Assembly: GCA_038144195.1 (NCBI GenBank) | Contig: JAYQNH010000002.1 | Coordinates: 930,001 to 994,000 of the forward strand | Source: VMDJ01 sp038144195 | Lineage (GTDB): Bacteria > Pseudomonadota > Gammaproteobacteria > Chromatiales > Chromatiaceae | DNA: 64,000 bases | Reading direction: 5' to 3' | Shown here: positions 27,645 to 38,101 of the stretch, piece after piece | How positions within the stretch are numbered: position 1 is the stretch's first letter | Layout of the letters: the number at the start of each line of letters is the position of its first letter | Position numbers and translations under genes: made by a program | Notes under the pieces: model-generated | The model's input: only the letters and a program-made list of their open reading frames with translations | What the model was told of the DNA's origin: nothing | The model's database searches: none

Positions 27645-30600
27645 ATGTCTCAAAACCGCACCGCAGAACTCGAAGCATTGATGGCTCAGCGCATCCTCAT
27701 TCTGGATGGCGCGATGGGTACGATGATTCAGCGATATAAGCTCAGTGAGGCGGATTATCGTGGTGAGCGTTTTAAGGATTGGCACACAGACCTTAAAGGA
27801 AACAATGACTTACTGGCGATTACCCGTCCTGAGGTGATCCGTGAGATTCACGAGCAGTACCTTGAAGCTGGCGCCGATATTCTAGAAACCAACACCTTTA
27901 ATGGCACGCGTGTGTCGATGTCGGATTACGACATGGAAGGGTTGGCTTATGAGATCAATCTCGAAGCAACTCGTTTAGCGCGCCAGGCGGCTGACAAATA
28001 CAGCACGCCAGATAAGCCACGTTTTGTCGCCGGAGTCCTAGGCCCCACCTCGCGTACCTTGTCGATTTCGCCCGATGTGAACGATCCGGGTTATCGCAAC
28101 GTAACCTTCGATGAGCTCGTTGGGCAATATACCGAGTCGACCAATGCGCTGGTACAAGGTGGCTCAGACATCATTCTGATCGAAACCATTTTCGATACGC
28201 TGAATGCCAAAGCGGCGATCTTCGCGGTTAAGAAATACTTCGACGATAAAGGCATCGTGTTGCCCATCATGATCTCAGGCACCATCACAGATGCTTCTGG
28301 TCGTACTCTTTCAGGTCAAACAACCGAAGCGTTCTATAACAGCTTGCACCATGCCAAGCCGATTTCGATTGGTCTTAACTGTGCATTGGGTCCAGATCTG
28401 TTACGTCAGTATGTTGAAGAGATGTCGCGCATCGCTGAATGTCATGTCAACGCGCACCCGAATGCGGGTTTGCCAAACGAGTTTGGTGAATACGATTTGA
28501 TGCCGCCCGAAATGGCGGCACTAGTCGCTGAGTGGGCAGAAGCTGGATTCCTCAATATCATTGGTGGTTGTTGTGGTTCATCGCCAGATCACATTCGTGC
28601 AATCGCAGAAGCGGTTGCAGATAAAGCGCCGCGCAAGAAACCTGAGCTTGCGGTTGAGTGTCGCCTATCAGGCTTAGAGCCACTCAATCTGGGTGAGCTG
28701 AGTTTGTTCACTAATGTGGGTGAGCGTGCGAATGTCACAGGTTCAGCCAAGTTCAAGCGGTTGATCCTGAATGAAGAATACGAAGAAGCCTTAGATATCT
28801 GTCGTGCCCAAGTTGAAGATGGTGCTCAGATCGTTGACGTCAATATGGACGAAGGCATGCTCGATGGCGAAGCCGCGATGGTGCGCTTCTTAAACCTGAT
28901 TGCCTCTGAGCCTGATATCGCCAAAGTGCCTTTGATGATTGACTCGTCAAAGTGGGAAATTATCGAAGCGGGTTTGAAGTGCTGCCAGGGTAAGCCCATC
29001 GTTAACTCGATCTCGATGAAAGAGGGCGAAGATAAGTTCCGCGAACAAGCCAAGCTGTGCCGTCGTTATGGTGCCGCAGTTATCGTGATGGCATTCGATG
29101 AAGTTGGTCAGGCTGATACGCACGCACGTAAGGTCGAGATCTGTACGCGTGCTTATCGCATCTTGGTTGATGAGATTGGCTTCCCGCCTGAAGACATTAT
29201 TTTTGACCCAAATATCTTTGCTGTTGCGACAGGTATCGAAGAGCATAACAACTACGGCGTCGACTTTATTGAAGCGACACGCGAGATAAAACAAACACTG
29301 CCACATGCCATGATTTCAGGTGGTGTGTCTAACGTGTCATTCTCATTCCGCGGTAACAATCATGTGCGTGAAGCGATTCACGCGGTATTCCTTTATCACG
29401 CGATTCGTGCCGGTATGGACATGGGTATCGTGAATGCGGGTCAGCTTGCGGTTTATGACGAGCTAGAACCTGAGTTGCGTGATGCGGTTGAGGATGTGGT
29501 CTTGAATAAAGACCCAGAAGCGGGTGACCGCTTAGTTGAGATTGCACCAAAGTATGCCGGTGATGGCGGTGGCGTTGAGTCTAAACAAGATTTGGAATGG
29601 CGCACGTGGCCAGTCAATAAGCGTCTAGAGCATGCACTGGTAAAAGGCATTACCGAATACATCGATCAGGATACTGAAGAAGCGCGCGCTCAAGCTGAGC
29701 GCCCATTGCATGTCATCGAAGGTCCGCTAATGGACGGCATGAATGTGGTCGGTGATCTGTTTGGTGAGGGCAAGATGTTCCTGCCGCAGGTTGTCAAGTC
29801 TGCGCGCGTCATGAAAAAAGCGGTGGCCTATCTGGAGCCTTATCTCGAGGCTGAGAAAGCTGATTGCGCGGTAGAAAGTAGCGGCAAGATTTTGATGGCT
29901 ACGGTGAAAGGTGATGTTCACGATATCGGTAAGAACATCGTTGGCGTGGTGTTGCAATGTAATAACTACGAAGTTATCGACCTCGGCGTTATGGTGCCCG
30001 CAGAAACAATTCTGCAGCGCGCGAAAGAAGAGAATGTCGACATCATTGGCTTGTCAGGCCTGATCACGCCATCACTCGATGAGATGGTGCACGTTACTAA
30101 AGAAATGAAGCGCCAAGGCTTTAACATCCCGTTGATGATCGGGGGTGCAACAACTTCTAAAGCGCACACGGCAGTGAAGATTGAACCGCAGTATGAGCAC
30201 GGCGCGATTTATGTTGCAGATGCGTCGCGTGCAGTGGGTGTTGCATCAACCTTATTGTCGAAAGAACAAAAGCCTAAGTTCTTAGCGGATCTGCGTGAGG
30301 AATATGACGTTGTGCGTCAGCAACGCGCGGCTAAGAATGAAGCGAAAAACAATGTGCCTCTTGCAGAGGCACAGGCCAACCGTACACCGATTGATTGGGC
30401 GTCAGCGCCAATCGTTAAGCCTGCGAAACTTGGCATAACAGTTCTCAAGGATATCGATCTCAATGAGATCACGCCGTTGATTGATTGGACCTTCTTCTTC
30501 CACGCATGGCAGCTAAAAGGTCGCTTCCCGAAAATTCTCGATGATGCTGAGAAGGGTGAAGAAGCTCGTAAGCTGTACGCTGATGCAACTGGCATGCTGC

Positions 30601-31337
30601 AAAAAATCATTGATGAGAAATGGTTGAGCGCCAATGCGGTCGTCGGTTTGTTTGCTGCGAACGCTATTGGTGATGATATTGCAGTGTACAAAGATGACTC
30701 GCGTAATGAGTTACTCACCACGCTACATAATTTACGTAAGCAAGGTAAGCAGCCAGAAGGCAAATACAATGAAAGCTTAGGTGACTACATAGCACCAAAG
30801 GATACGGGTCTAAACGATTATATCGGTGGCTTTGCCGCAACCGCAGGTATCGGTATTGATGAGAAGCTAGCCGAGTTTGAGGCGGATCATGATGATTACA
30901 ATGGCATTATGCTCAAGGCATTGGCCGATCGTTTGGCAGAAGCTTTAACTGAATGGCTGCATCAAAAAGTCCGTACCGAGCTTTGGGGTTACGCATCTGA
31001 TGAAGCGCTTAGCAATGAGCAATTGATTGAAGAGGTCTACCAAGGTATTCGACCTGCAATGGGTTACCCGGCATCACCAGATCATACAGAGAAGGATTTG
31101 TTGTGGTCTTTGTTGGATGCTGAAGCGAATACAGGCATTTGGTTAACCGAGTCGAAAGCGATGGTGCCGACAGCGGCTGTATCAGGTTTATATTTTGCCC
31201 ATCCTGATGCGCGTTATTTTGCGATTGGTCGTATCAATAAAGATCAAGTCGAAGATTACGCAGCACGTAAGGGCGTTGAAGTAGCAGAGATGGAAAAGTG
31301 GCTCGGCCCTAATCTCGCATACGATCCTGACGCCTAA
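27645..31337 (+). CDS. metH: Cobalamin-dependent methionine synthase
   Basis: A 1230-residue, four-module enzyme that moves a methyl group from methyltetrahydrofolate to homocysteine (E. coli MetH is 1227). The homocysteine domain (1 to about 330) has zinc ligands in GLNCALG (about 243) and GGCCGSS (about 308-309). The pterin domain (about 350-610) has FTNVGERANVTGSAKF. The B12 cap and Rossmann module (about 650-890) carry DVHDIGKN with the lower-ligand His at about 759. The reactivation domain (about 900-1230) binds AdoMet through RPAMGYPASPDHTEK. It is intact across 3.7 kb, despite the many indels in other genes, and is followed 6 bases later by tmcA. Confidence 0.98.
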   Translation: MSQNRTAELEALMAQRILILDGAMGTMIQRYKLSEADYRGERFKDWHTDLKGNNDLLAITRPEVIREIHEQYLEAGADILETNTFNGTRVSMSDYDMEGLAYEINLEATRLARQAADKYSTPDKPRFVAGVLGPTSRTLSISPDVNDPGYRNVTFDELVGQYTESTNALVQGGSDIILIETIFDTLNAKAAIFAVKKYFDDKGIVLPIMISGTITDASGRTLSGQTTEAFYNSLHHAKPISIGLNCALGPDLLRQYVEEMSRIAECHVNAHPNAGLPNEFGEYDLMPPEMAALVAEWAEAGFLNIIGGCCGSSPDHIRAIAEAVADKAPRKKPELAVECRLSGLEPLNLGELSLFTNVGERANVTGSAKFKRLILNEEYEEALDICRAQVEDGAQIVDVNMDEGMLDGEAAMVRFLNLIASEPDIAKVPLMIDSSKWEIIEAGLKCCQGKPIVNSISMKEGEDKFREQAKLCRRYGAAVIVMAFDEVGQADTHARKVEICTRAYRILVDEIGFPPEDIIFDPNIFAVATGIEEHNNYGVDFIEATREIKQTLPHAMISGGVSNVSFSFRGNNHVREAIHAVFLYHAIRAGMDMGIVNAGQLAVYDELEPELRDAVEDVVLNKDPEAGDRLVEIAPKYAGDGGGVESKQDLEWRTWPVNKRLEHALVKGITEYIDQDTEEARAQAERPLHVIEGPLMDGMNVVGDLFGEGKMFLPQVVKSARVMKKAVAYLEPYLEAEKADCAVESSGKILMATVKGDVHDIGKNIVGVVLQCNNYEVIDLGVMVPAETILQRAKEENVDIIGLSGLITPSLDEMVHVTKEMKRQGFNIPLMIGGATTSKAHTAVKIEPQYEHGAIYVADASRAVGVASTLLSKEQKPKFLADLREEYDVVRQQRAAKNEAKNNVPLAEAQANRTPIDWASAPIVKPAKLGITVLKDIDLNEITPLIDWTFFFHAWQLKGRFPKILDDAEKGEEARKLYADATGMLQKIIDEKWLSANAVVGLFAANAIGDDIAVYKDDSRNELLTTLHNLRKQGKQPEGKYNESLGDYIAPKDTGLNDYIGGFAATAGIGIDEKLAEFEADHDDYNGIMLKALADRLAEALTEWLHQKVRTELWGYASDEALSNEQLIEEVYQGIRPAMGYPASPDHTEKDLLWSLLDAEANTGIWLTESKAMVPTAAVSGLYFAHPDARYFAIGRINKDQVEDYAARKGVEVAEMEKWLGPNLAYDPDA

Positions 31338-31343
31338 TTTTTT

Positions 31344-33314
31344 ATGCCGCAGCTGATGCAACACAGTCACCGACAAGCCGTGCTGCTGTGGGGAGATCTT
31401 GCTTGGGCTATCAAGCAGCTAGATGGGAAATCTTTAGGGCATTGTTTTTGGTATGGGGAGCATGCTCCAGCTGCGGTCGATGCAGTTACCGCTAATCACG
31501 TCACACAAAAGTTAGGTCAGCAATGCGATAGTTTGGTTGTTGAATGTCATCAAGGTTTAAAGCCTGACCATCTAGCGGCATTGCTCGGCACTCTACGTGG
31601 TGGTGGCGCGATGTACTTGTTGCTCCCTGATCGTCAGGACTTTGAGGGTTTTGGCTTATATGAGCAGCGCTTAGCAACACTTTTTGGTACAGATAAACAA
31701 CTCATCTCGATCACCCAAGGAGATGATCTGTCGCCACCTGCGCCAGTTGCGATTAAAAAAGAATCGTTTGAGTTAACACAAGATCAAAAAGATACGGTTG
31801 AAGCCATTAAGCGTGTTGCGACTGGTCATGCGAAGCGTCCATTAGTCATCACGGCAGATCGTGGCCGTGGCAAGACAACCGCATTAGGTGAAGCGATTGC
31901 TGACCTGATTGAAGCTGACGAGAAAAAAGTTATTGCGGTTATCAGTACGAATCGTCGATCAGTCGATCTGCTCTTTGATGTTCTCAAGCGACGTGGTGTT
32001 GCTGAGGCCGCTGTGCAATGGATGCATCCCGATGAATATTTATTGCAGGAGCGATCAAGTTCGCTTTGCGTAATAGATGAAGCGGCAATGGTGCCACTGG
32101 CCACACTCGAAAAATTTCTTCAGCGAGAGAATCGATTAGTTTTTAGTTCGACTGTGCATGGCTATGAGGGGAGTGGCCGTGGCTTTGTGACACGGTTCGC
32201 AAAGCTCCTCTGCAGCTATTCCAACCAAGTTAAGCAAATTCAATTAGATCATCCTGTGCGTTGGGCGGATGATGACCCGCTGGAGATCGCCTCGAATCAA
32301 TGGCTAATGCTTAACGCTAAGCCAGATGAAATAGATAAGTGTGCTGAAGTAACGATAGATCATTGTGATAAGACATATTTAATTAATGATGAGTCGCTAT
32401 TACGCGCAATTGTTGGCTTGCTTGTTGATGCGCATTATCAAACGCGCCCATCTGACTTGTATGCTTTATTAAATGATCCGATGCAGCAGCTTTGGCTTGC
32501 TAGAGAGAATGGCCGGGTTGTTGCCTGTGTAATCACGGTTGAGGAAGGCGGCATATCAACAGCGTTAGCTGAGCAGATTGCGCAGGGTTATCGACGACCT
32601 AAAGGCCACTTGTTGTTGCAATCACTTGCACAGCATTCTGCGTATACCGAAGGATTGGAGAAGAAGCTCTGGCGCATTATGCGTATTGCGACACATGAAC
32701 AGTGTCGACGCCAAGGCCTAGCAAGTCAGCTGGTTCAAGCAATCATTAAAGAAGCAAAACAGCAGTCAATTGACTTGCTAGGAACGTCTTATGCGACTGA
32801 TGTAACGAGTCTTAAGTTCTGGCAGTCGCGACACTTTAAACCGGCGCGTATCGGCCATCGTGTTGATGCCAGTAGCGGTGCGCAATCACTCCAAATGTTG
32901 TTAGCGATCTCTGCGAATTGCATCGCGGATGTTGAGCAGCTGCATGCGCAATATTTAAAAGATCTGCCGTATCGATTATTTGATGATTTGTCAGCGCTTG
33001 AGCCAGCAGTGGTGGGTGCTTTGTTTTTTACCCAGTCTTCTTTAGAGGATATAGATCAAGCAGATAGAAAGTTGCTTATAGGTTTTACCGAGCATCGTCG
33101 TGAATTCCAGTCCGTTATCCCTGCGATGCAGCGTGTCCTTATTGCCAAGTTAGGCCAGGCTGGCATTGAAAAGTCTACGGCGCTGAGTGTCGCGATAAAA
33201 CGGTTACTGCAGCGTCAATCTCACCAGCAAATCACCTTGTCTGAGGGCCTCTTAAAGAATGAGCAAATTGAGCTGTTGCGGCAGCTGTTTTCAGGGCTCA
33301 TGGCTAACAGTTGA
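31344..33314 (+). CDS. tmcA: tRNA(Met) cytidine acetyltransferase
   Basis: A 656-residue enzyme making N4-acetylcytidine at the wobble base of elongator tRNA-Met using acetyl-CoA and ATP. It has an N-terminal DUF1726 domain, then a helicase-like ATPase with Walker A ITADRGRGKTTALGEA (about 168) and the DEAA box SLCVIDEAAMVPL. A GNAT acetyltransferase domain follows (RIATHEQCRRQGLASQLVQ, about 450) and a C-terminal tRNA-binding part. Length is close to E. coli TmcA (671). The ATG lies 6 bases after metH, so the two are probably co-transcribed. Confidence 0.94.
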   Translation: MPQLMQHSHRQAVLLWGDLAWAIKQLDGKSLGHCFWYGEHAPAAVDAVTANHVTQKLGQQCDSLVVECHQGLKPDHLAALLGTLRGGGAMYLLLPDRQDFEGFGLYEQRLATLFGTDKQLISITQGDDLSPPAPVAIKKESFELTQDQKDTVEAIKRVATGHAKRPLVITADRGRGKTTALGEAIADLIEADEKKVIAVISTNRRSVDLLFDVLKRRGVAEAAVQWMHPDEYLLQERSSSLCVIDEAAMVPLATLEKFLQRENRLVFSSTVHGYEGSGRGFVTRFAKLLCSYSNQVKQIQLDHPVRWADDDPLEIASNQWLMLNAKPDEIDKCAEVTIDHCDKTYLINDESLLRAIVGLLVDAHYQTRPSDLYALLNDPMQQLWLARENGRVVACVITVEEGGISTALAEQIAQGYRRPKGHLLLQSLAQHSAYTEGLEKKLWRIMRIATHEQCRRQGLASQLVQAIIKEAKQQSIDLLGTSYATDVTSLKFWQSRHFKPARIGHRVDASSGAQSLQMLLAISANCIADVEQLHAQYLKDLPYRLFDDLSALEPAVVGALFFTQSSLEDIDQADRKLLIGFTEHRREFQSVIPAMQRVLIAKLGQAGIEKSTALSVAIKRLLQRQSHQQITLSEGLLKNEQIELLRQLFSGLMANS

Positions 33315-33373
33315 CCTGCGCAAATTAGGCGCCTACATTCAGTGTCATCACAGAGAAAGCTAGGGGGAATAAG

Positions 33374-33835
33374 ATGCTTTCAGTTGGCGATAAAGCACCG
33401 GTGTTTGAGCTGCCAGATGCAGATATGAATATGTGTCTGTCAAAAGATCTTGAGGGCTCAAATTATGTCATTTACTTCTATCCAAAAGATGACACGCCTG
33501 GTTGCACAATGGAGGCGCAAGAGTTTTCCGATCTTTTAGATGAGTTCGTAGCGCATAACACCAAGTTGATTGGTGTAAGCAAAGATAATTGTCAAAGTCA
33601 TGGTGAGTTTCGCGACAAGTACGGTTTGACCGTGCAGCTGCTAGCAGATGTAGAAGGTCAGCTTTGTGATGCCTATGGTGTTTGGCAAGAAAAGGAAAAG
33701 AACGGTGAAAAGAAGTTTGGCATCGTTCGTTCGACATTCATTGTGGATGCGCAAGGCACTATAAAGTTTTCTGAGTATGGGGTATCACCCAAGGGGCATG
33801 CTGAACAAATACTCAAGGTTGTCAGATCCTTTTAA
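33374..33835 (+). CDS. bcp: Thioredoxin-dependent thiol peroxidase (Bcp/PrxQ)
   Basis: A 153-residue peroxiredoxin that reduces hydroperoxides. The peroxidatic Cys is in YPKDDTPGCTMEAQEF (about residue 46). The usual resolving Cys five residues later is replaced (GCTMEAQEF rather than GCTKEACDF), so this is an atypical, possibly 1-Cys, Bcp. The later GQLCDAYGVW and KKFGIVRSTFIVD are typical. AGGGGGAA precedes the ATG. It ends at a terminator. Confidence 0.92.
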   Translation: MLSVGDKAPVFELPDADMNMCLSKDLEGSNYVIYFYPKDDTPGCTMEAQEFSDLLDEFVAHNTKLIGVSKDNCQSHGEFRDKYGLTVQLLADVEGQLCDAYGVWQEKEKNGEKKFGIVRSTFIVDAQGTIKFSEYGVSPKGHAEQILKVVRSF

Positions 33836-33840
33836 GCAAG

Positions 33841-33864
33841 AGCCCGTCGATGATGGGCTTTTTT
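33841..33864 (+). terminator. Rho-independent terminator after bcp
   Basis: Inverted repeat AGCCCGTC / GATGGGCT (one G-U pair), loop of three, followed by six T. It lies just after the bcp stop and just before the convergent truC stop. Confidence 0.8.
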
Positions 33865-33867
33865 ATG

Positions 33868-34572
33868 TCACTTGAAAATGCTGTTGAGTCGCTGCCACTC
33901 AAGTTCGTCTAAAGCATCGCAGAATATTTTTTCTGACGAGACAGGATGAGTGAAGCCAAGCTGCTTGGACGTTAGCATGAGGCGAAAGATGCCATGGTGT
34001 TCGCGAAAATAGTTGTTATGTTTGCCATCGCCATGGGTGGTATCGCCAATGATGTGATGCGAGATATGTTTGAAGTGCTTACGGATCTGTTGGCGCCGTC
34101 CTGTAAGTGGCTCGGCTTCAACAATCGAATAACGAGAAGTGGGATAGCGGCCAATCGCGACAGGCAGCTCCACCCGTTCTAAACAGCGGTATCTTGTGAC
34201 GGCCTCTTGCGGCACGTTGTTGCCTTCCTCGTCTGCCACTGGGTGATTGATCTCACCCTCATCATCAGCCCAGCCGCGAACGAGTGCGTGATAAGACTTG
34301 TTGATCTGGTGTGACTCAAACTGAGTGACCAGCTCACGCGCGATATCTGGGTTTAATCCCAGCAGTAAAACGCCTGAGGTAGCGCGGTCCAAGCGATGTA
34401 CCGGATGCACGCGCTGGCCAATTTGGTCACGCAGGGTCTGTAGTAGAAAAACCGTGTCTTGCGAGATGGGGCTACGGTGCATGAGCAAGCCTGATGGCTT
34501 GTGAACCACAATCAAATGCTCATCACGATACAAAATCGGGTTTTCAGGCAGTTTACTGTGAGACTCAGTCAT
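33868..34572 (-). CDS. truC: tRNA pseudouridine(65) synthase TruC-like
   Basis: A 234-residue RluA-family pseudouridine synthase. The catalytic Asp is in HRLDRATSGVLLLGL (about residue 60). The N-terminal ILYRDEHLIVVHKPSGLLMHRS and the IGQ-x-V-HPVHR segment match E. coli TruC better than RluA/C/D, and there is no S4 domain. RYSIVEAEPLTGRRQQIRKH is the conserved RNA-binding stretch. TruC modifies U65 of tRNA-Ile and tRNA-Asp. The start is 4 bases from the divergent histidine kinase reading frame, so promoters overlap the coding ends. Confidence 0.88.
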   Translation of the reverse strand: MTESHSKLPENPILYRDEHLIVVHKPSGLLMHRSPISQDTVFLLQTLRDQIGQRVHPVHRLDRATSGVLLLGLNPDIARELVTQFESHQINKSYHALVRGWADDEGEINHPVADEEGNNVPQEAVTRYRCLERVELPVAIGRYPTSRYSIVEAEPLTGRRQQIRKHFKHISHHIIGDTTHGDGKHNNYFREHHGIFRLMLTSKQLGFTHPVSSEKIFCDALDELEWQRLNSIFK

Positions 34573-34606
34573 TGGCGTGTGGGTGTGTCGCGGTCATAAT
34601 GTGCAC

Positions 34607-36872
34607 ATGTCGATGCGTACTCGAATCTTACTGTTTTTATTTATCTTTGCAGCCATGCCGCTTTTAATGGCGGTGGTGATCAATCTGCCTTTGGTGCTTG
34701 AGCGGGTCGATACCTTTTATCGCCAGGCATTTTTGCAGAACTTACGCGCTGACTTTATCGACCTCGATCAGCACCTCGCAAACCGTAATGCCAATGTGCG
34801 CTTGTTAGCCCGTTTACCTGATCCGGCAATGCTAACCACTGAGATTGAGATTCAAGAGGATCGCCTTGAGCAAGATCGTCAGCGCTATACCGCATGGGTA
34901 AATCGTATTTTGCGTGAAGAGCGAGATATTACTGAGATTCGCTTCCTAGACAAAGCTGGCAAAGATTTGATGTGGTTGCTGCGCGATAAGGACACTGCGG
35001 CTTGGTACACGCCAAAAGAAGATCTGCCGCTCTGTCTCAGATGAATTGCGTAAAGCGGTCGAGCAGGGTGATCTGACCAAAGTAACTTTCTCTGCCGTCA
35101 GTATTGACGAGAAAGAGGGCGCGCTGAGTTTGCAGATGATGGCGCCGGTTGAGGTTAAGAGTGGTGGCGCTGTCACCATTACCGTCGATATCACGAGCCT
35201 AGCTCGGCGCGATGATAAAACGCAGTGGGTCATGGATACCGGTGAGTATGTGCAGCTTGGTGATATGCAGGCACATGACAGCAATGCGTTTACTGATTAT
35301 GTTGGCCTTAAAGACTTGTTTAGTAATCGTCGCATCGTGAGTTGGGAAAATAATGATCGCCGAGTGATCTGGGTGCCCATGTTTTACACCGAGTCAGGTG
35401 CGCCTTTATGGGTGGGTCGCGAAGTTAGCTTACAGCCCTTGATCGATTTTCAAAGTGAGATGGTGCAGCGTGTTTTGGCCATCATTGCGGGCTTGGTTGT
35501 TTTACTGCTTTTCTCAACACGCTTGGTCGCTCGCCGCATAGAAAAACTCAGTAATGAGTTAATTGGTGGTATTCGTCAAACACTTGAGTCACGTAAAGCC
35601 GTTAAGTTTGATTGGAACGACACCAAAGAGCTGCGTGAGTTGTCATCCGATCTCACTAAGCTTTCAACCTTGCATGCTGAGCAGGCGGAAGCGCAGAAGG
35701 CGCATACCAAAGAGCTTGAAGCGAGTAACAAATATAAAAGCGAGTTCCTGGCCAATGTTAGCCATGAGCTTAGAACGCCACTGAATTCAATCTTATTGCT
35801 GTCAAAACTGCTTGCGGCTGAAGAAGCTCAGCTCAAAGAGAAACAAAAGCAGCAAGCAGGCGTTATTCATAAAGCTGCGAATGACCTAAAGAACCTGATT
35901 GATAATATTCTTGATCTATCGAAGATTGAGGCGCGCAAGTTTGATGTGCACTGTGAGCAAATCGATGTACAGCAATTGGTCGATGATTTGCACGAGATGC
36001 TTGAGCCGCAATATCAAGCTAAGCAGCTCACATTTAAGGTGGAACATCAGCAGGGAGCGCCCAGCATGATTCGTAGCGATGCGGACAAGCTGCGTCAGAT
36101 TTTGAAAAACTTCTTAGCGAATGCTTTGAAGTTCACCGATCAAGGCCAAGTGACGCTACGTGTCGCGCCAGCAGAAAAGCCTTATGCCGTGATGTTCTCA
36201 GTGATTGATAGCGGTATTGGTATCGCACCGGATAAGCAAAAGAAAATCTTTGATGCGTTTCAACAAGCTGATGGCTCTACCAATCGTAAGTATGGTGGAA
36301 CAGGCTTAGGTCTGACGATTAGTCGTCAGTTAGCGCGTTTGATGCAAGGTGATATTCAGCTATCAAGCCAAGTGGGTGAGGGAGCTACCTTTAGTGTGTT
36401 GCTCCCCTTGAGTTGCGATTCAGGCGAAATCATTGAGCCAGTAGTAACTCACGTTGAAGAGGCTAAAGATATTGAGCCTATCGAAGAGTCAGCCCAAGCG
36501 GATTTATCCTCAAAGCGCTTACTGATCATTGAGTCATCCATTGCGCGCCAGCTCAGCATCAGCAAAGCGATCAATGCCTGTGAGGGAAAAGTATTGTTTA
36601 TCGATGACCTCGAAGAGGCAGATGATGTGATCAAGGAAGAAGGTGCGATTGATGCCTTACTGATTGATCAAGATGCGACCCTTGAGAATGCTGTCGAGCT
36701 CATCCAGTCGCTGCGCGAAGCTCAGCAGGCACCATTCCATTTGATGATGATCAAATCAACGTCAAATCCATCGGTTAACACTACGCTCAGCAAGGTCGAC
36801 TTTGATGCCGACGTGCTATTGTCCGATGACATGAAAGCGTTTACCCAACAAGTCAGAGAAAACCTCGAATAA
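34607..36872 (+). pseudogene. Membrane histidine kinase with degenerate C-terminal receiver, one frameshift
   Basis: About 755 residues after repair. The ATG at 34607 (or 34613) begins just before a membrane helix (ILLFLFIFAAMPLLMAVVIN). A periplasmic sensor region and a second helix (VLAIIAGLVVLLLFSTRLVA) follow. The HisKA box is NVSHELRTPLNSILLL. The HATPase has NFLANALKFTDQG, DSGIGIAP and KYGGTGLGLTISRQL. A last domain looks like a receiver without the acidic pocket (KRLLIIESSIARQLSISKA, then DALLIDQDA). The frame shifts near 35031, where removing one C (CCGCTCTG to CCGTCTG) joins DLP to SVSDELRK. It overlaps functionally with the next gene (6-base gap), a receiver protein. Confidence 0.88.
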
Positions 36873-36877
36873 TCGAC

Positions 36878-37724
36878 ATGACGCAGCAATACCAAGATTT
36901 CAAAATTCTTGCGGTTGATGACAACCCGGACAACCTGTTCACCTTACGCGCCTTGCTAGAAAACAATATGCAGGTGCAATTGGTTGAAGCGACAGGAGGT
37001 GCGCAGGCGCTTGAGATTGCACAAAGTACACCAGATATCGATTTGATCATTTTGGATGTGCAGATGCCGGAAGTTGATGGCTTTGAAACGGCTCAAATGC
37101 TTAAGCAGCGTAAAAAGACGCGCGACATTCCGATTATCTTTTTGACGGCGGCCTTTAAAACCGAAGAGTTTCAAAAAGCGCGGCTACGATGTTGGCGCTG
37201 CAGACTATCTGCTAAAGCCGATTGACGATAATCAGTTCCTAAATAAGGTCAGCACCTATTTTCGCCTGATCGAAAAAGAGCGTTCGCTGAATGTCATTCT
37301 CGAGCAGCAGGTCGCGGAGCGCACTGCTGAGCTCAATCAAGCCAATCAGCATCTGAGTAACATTCTTGCCAATATGGGTGAGGCATTGTTTGTGCTCACG
37401 CCAGCTGGCGCGATTAAGGAAACAAACCCAGCGGCTCAGAAGCTACTTGCATACAGCGCTGAAGAGCTTGTGGGTATGCAGATCAGTGATGTCTTCGAAG
37501 AAGATGGTGAAGAGCAAGCCGAGGCGTTTTTTGGTACTTGGCTAGAGGCGTTGATTCGCGCGGGTGCGGTGAAGGATATCGATGCAGCATTGGTCGATAA
37601 GCAGGGTAAGCGTATCCCCATATTATTTTCTCGTACCGCCATCACGACAGAGAGCGGCGAATTAGATGAGATTCTTTGCATCGCAAAAAATATGCAGGGA
37701 TATCGTAAAATAGAGGAAGATTAA
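36878..37724 (+). pseudogene. Response regulator with receiver, coiled coil and PAS domain, one frameshift
   Basis: About 282 residues after repair. The receiver domain has ILAVDDNPDNL (acidic pair), the phospho-acceptor Asp in LIILDVQMPEVDGFE, and the Lys in LLKPIDDNQF. A coiled coil (LNVILEQQVAERTAELNQAN) leads to a PAS domain (MGEALFVLTPAGAIKETNPA to the end). There is no DNA-binding, GGDEF or kinase output. The frame is lost near 37182; removing one G (AAAGCGCGG to AAACGCGG) gives FQKRGYDVGAADYLLKP. It pairs with the upstream kinase. Partners downstream of the PAS domain are not evident. Confidence 0.85.
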
Positions 37725-37750
37725 GACTCACTAAGAGCTTAGGTGACAAG

Positions 37751-38095
37751 ATGAATGATGAAGTAAACGATTTGCCATCCGACGAAGATCCAACCATGAC
37801 TGCGAATGCCCTGAAGGCAATGGCGCATCCGCTGCGTTGGAAAATTCTCTGCACCCTAGGTGATCGTGAGTTATCCGTAAGTGAAATCGTTGATCAAACC
37901 GGCACCTCGCAAAGTAATATTTCTCAGCACCTTGAGCAGCTGCGGAATAAAAATATTGTGACCTCGCGTAAAGATGCCAATCGCATCTTCTATAAAATTC
38001 GTAACGGTAAATTACTCGAGCTGGTCGGCACTATGCGGGCAGTTTTATGTCCTGCTAACTTGGATGATCGTTACTATCCTGTCGACGACGATTAA
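37751..38095 (+). CDS. ArsR-family winged-helix regulator
   Basis: A 114-residue regulator with an ArsR-type winged helix: ALKAMAHPLRWKILCTLGD, then recognition helix TGTSQSNISQHLEQLRNK and wing VTSRKDANRIFYKI. No metal-binding Cys pair typical of ArsR/SmtB (CVC or similar) is present; the only late Cys is in AVLCPANL. It is therefore probably a non-metal-sensing member. It lies between the two-component genes and zapE, in the same direction; its target is unknown. Confidence 0.87.
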   Translation: MNDEVNDLPSDEDPTMTANALKAMAHPLRWKILCTLGDRELSVSEIVDQTGTSQSNISQHLEQLRNKNIVTSRKDANRIFYKIRNGKLLELVGTMRAVLCPANLDDRYYPVDDD

Positions 38096-38101
38096 GTTTG
38101 C

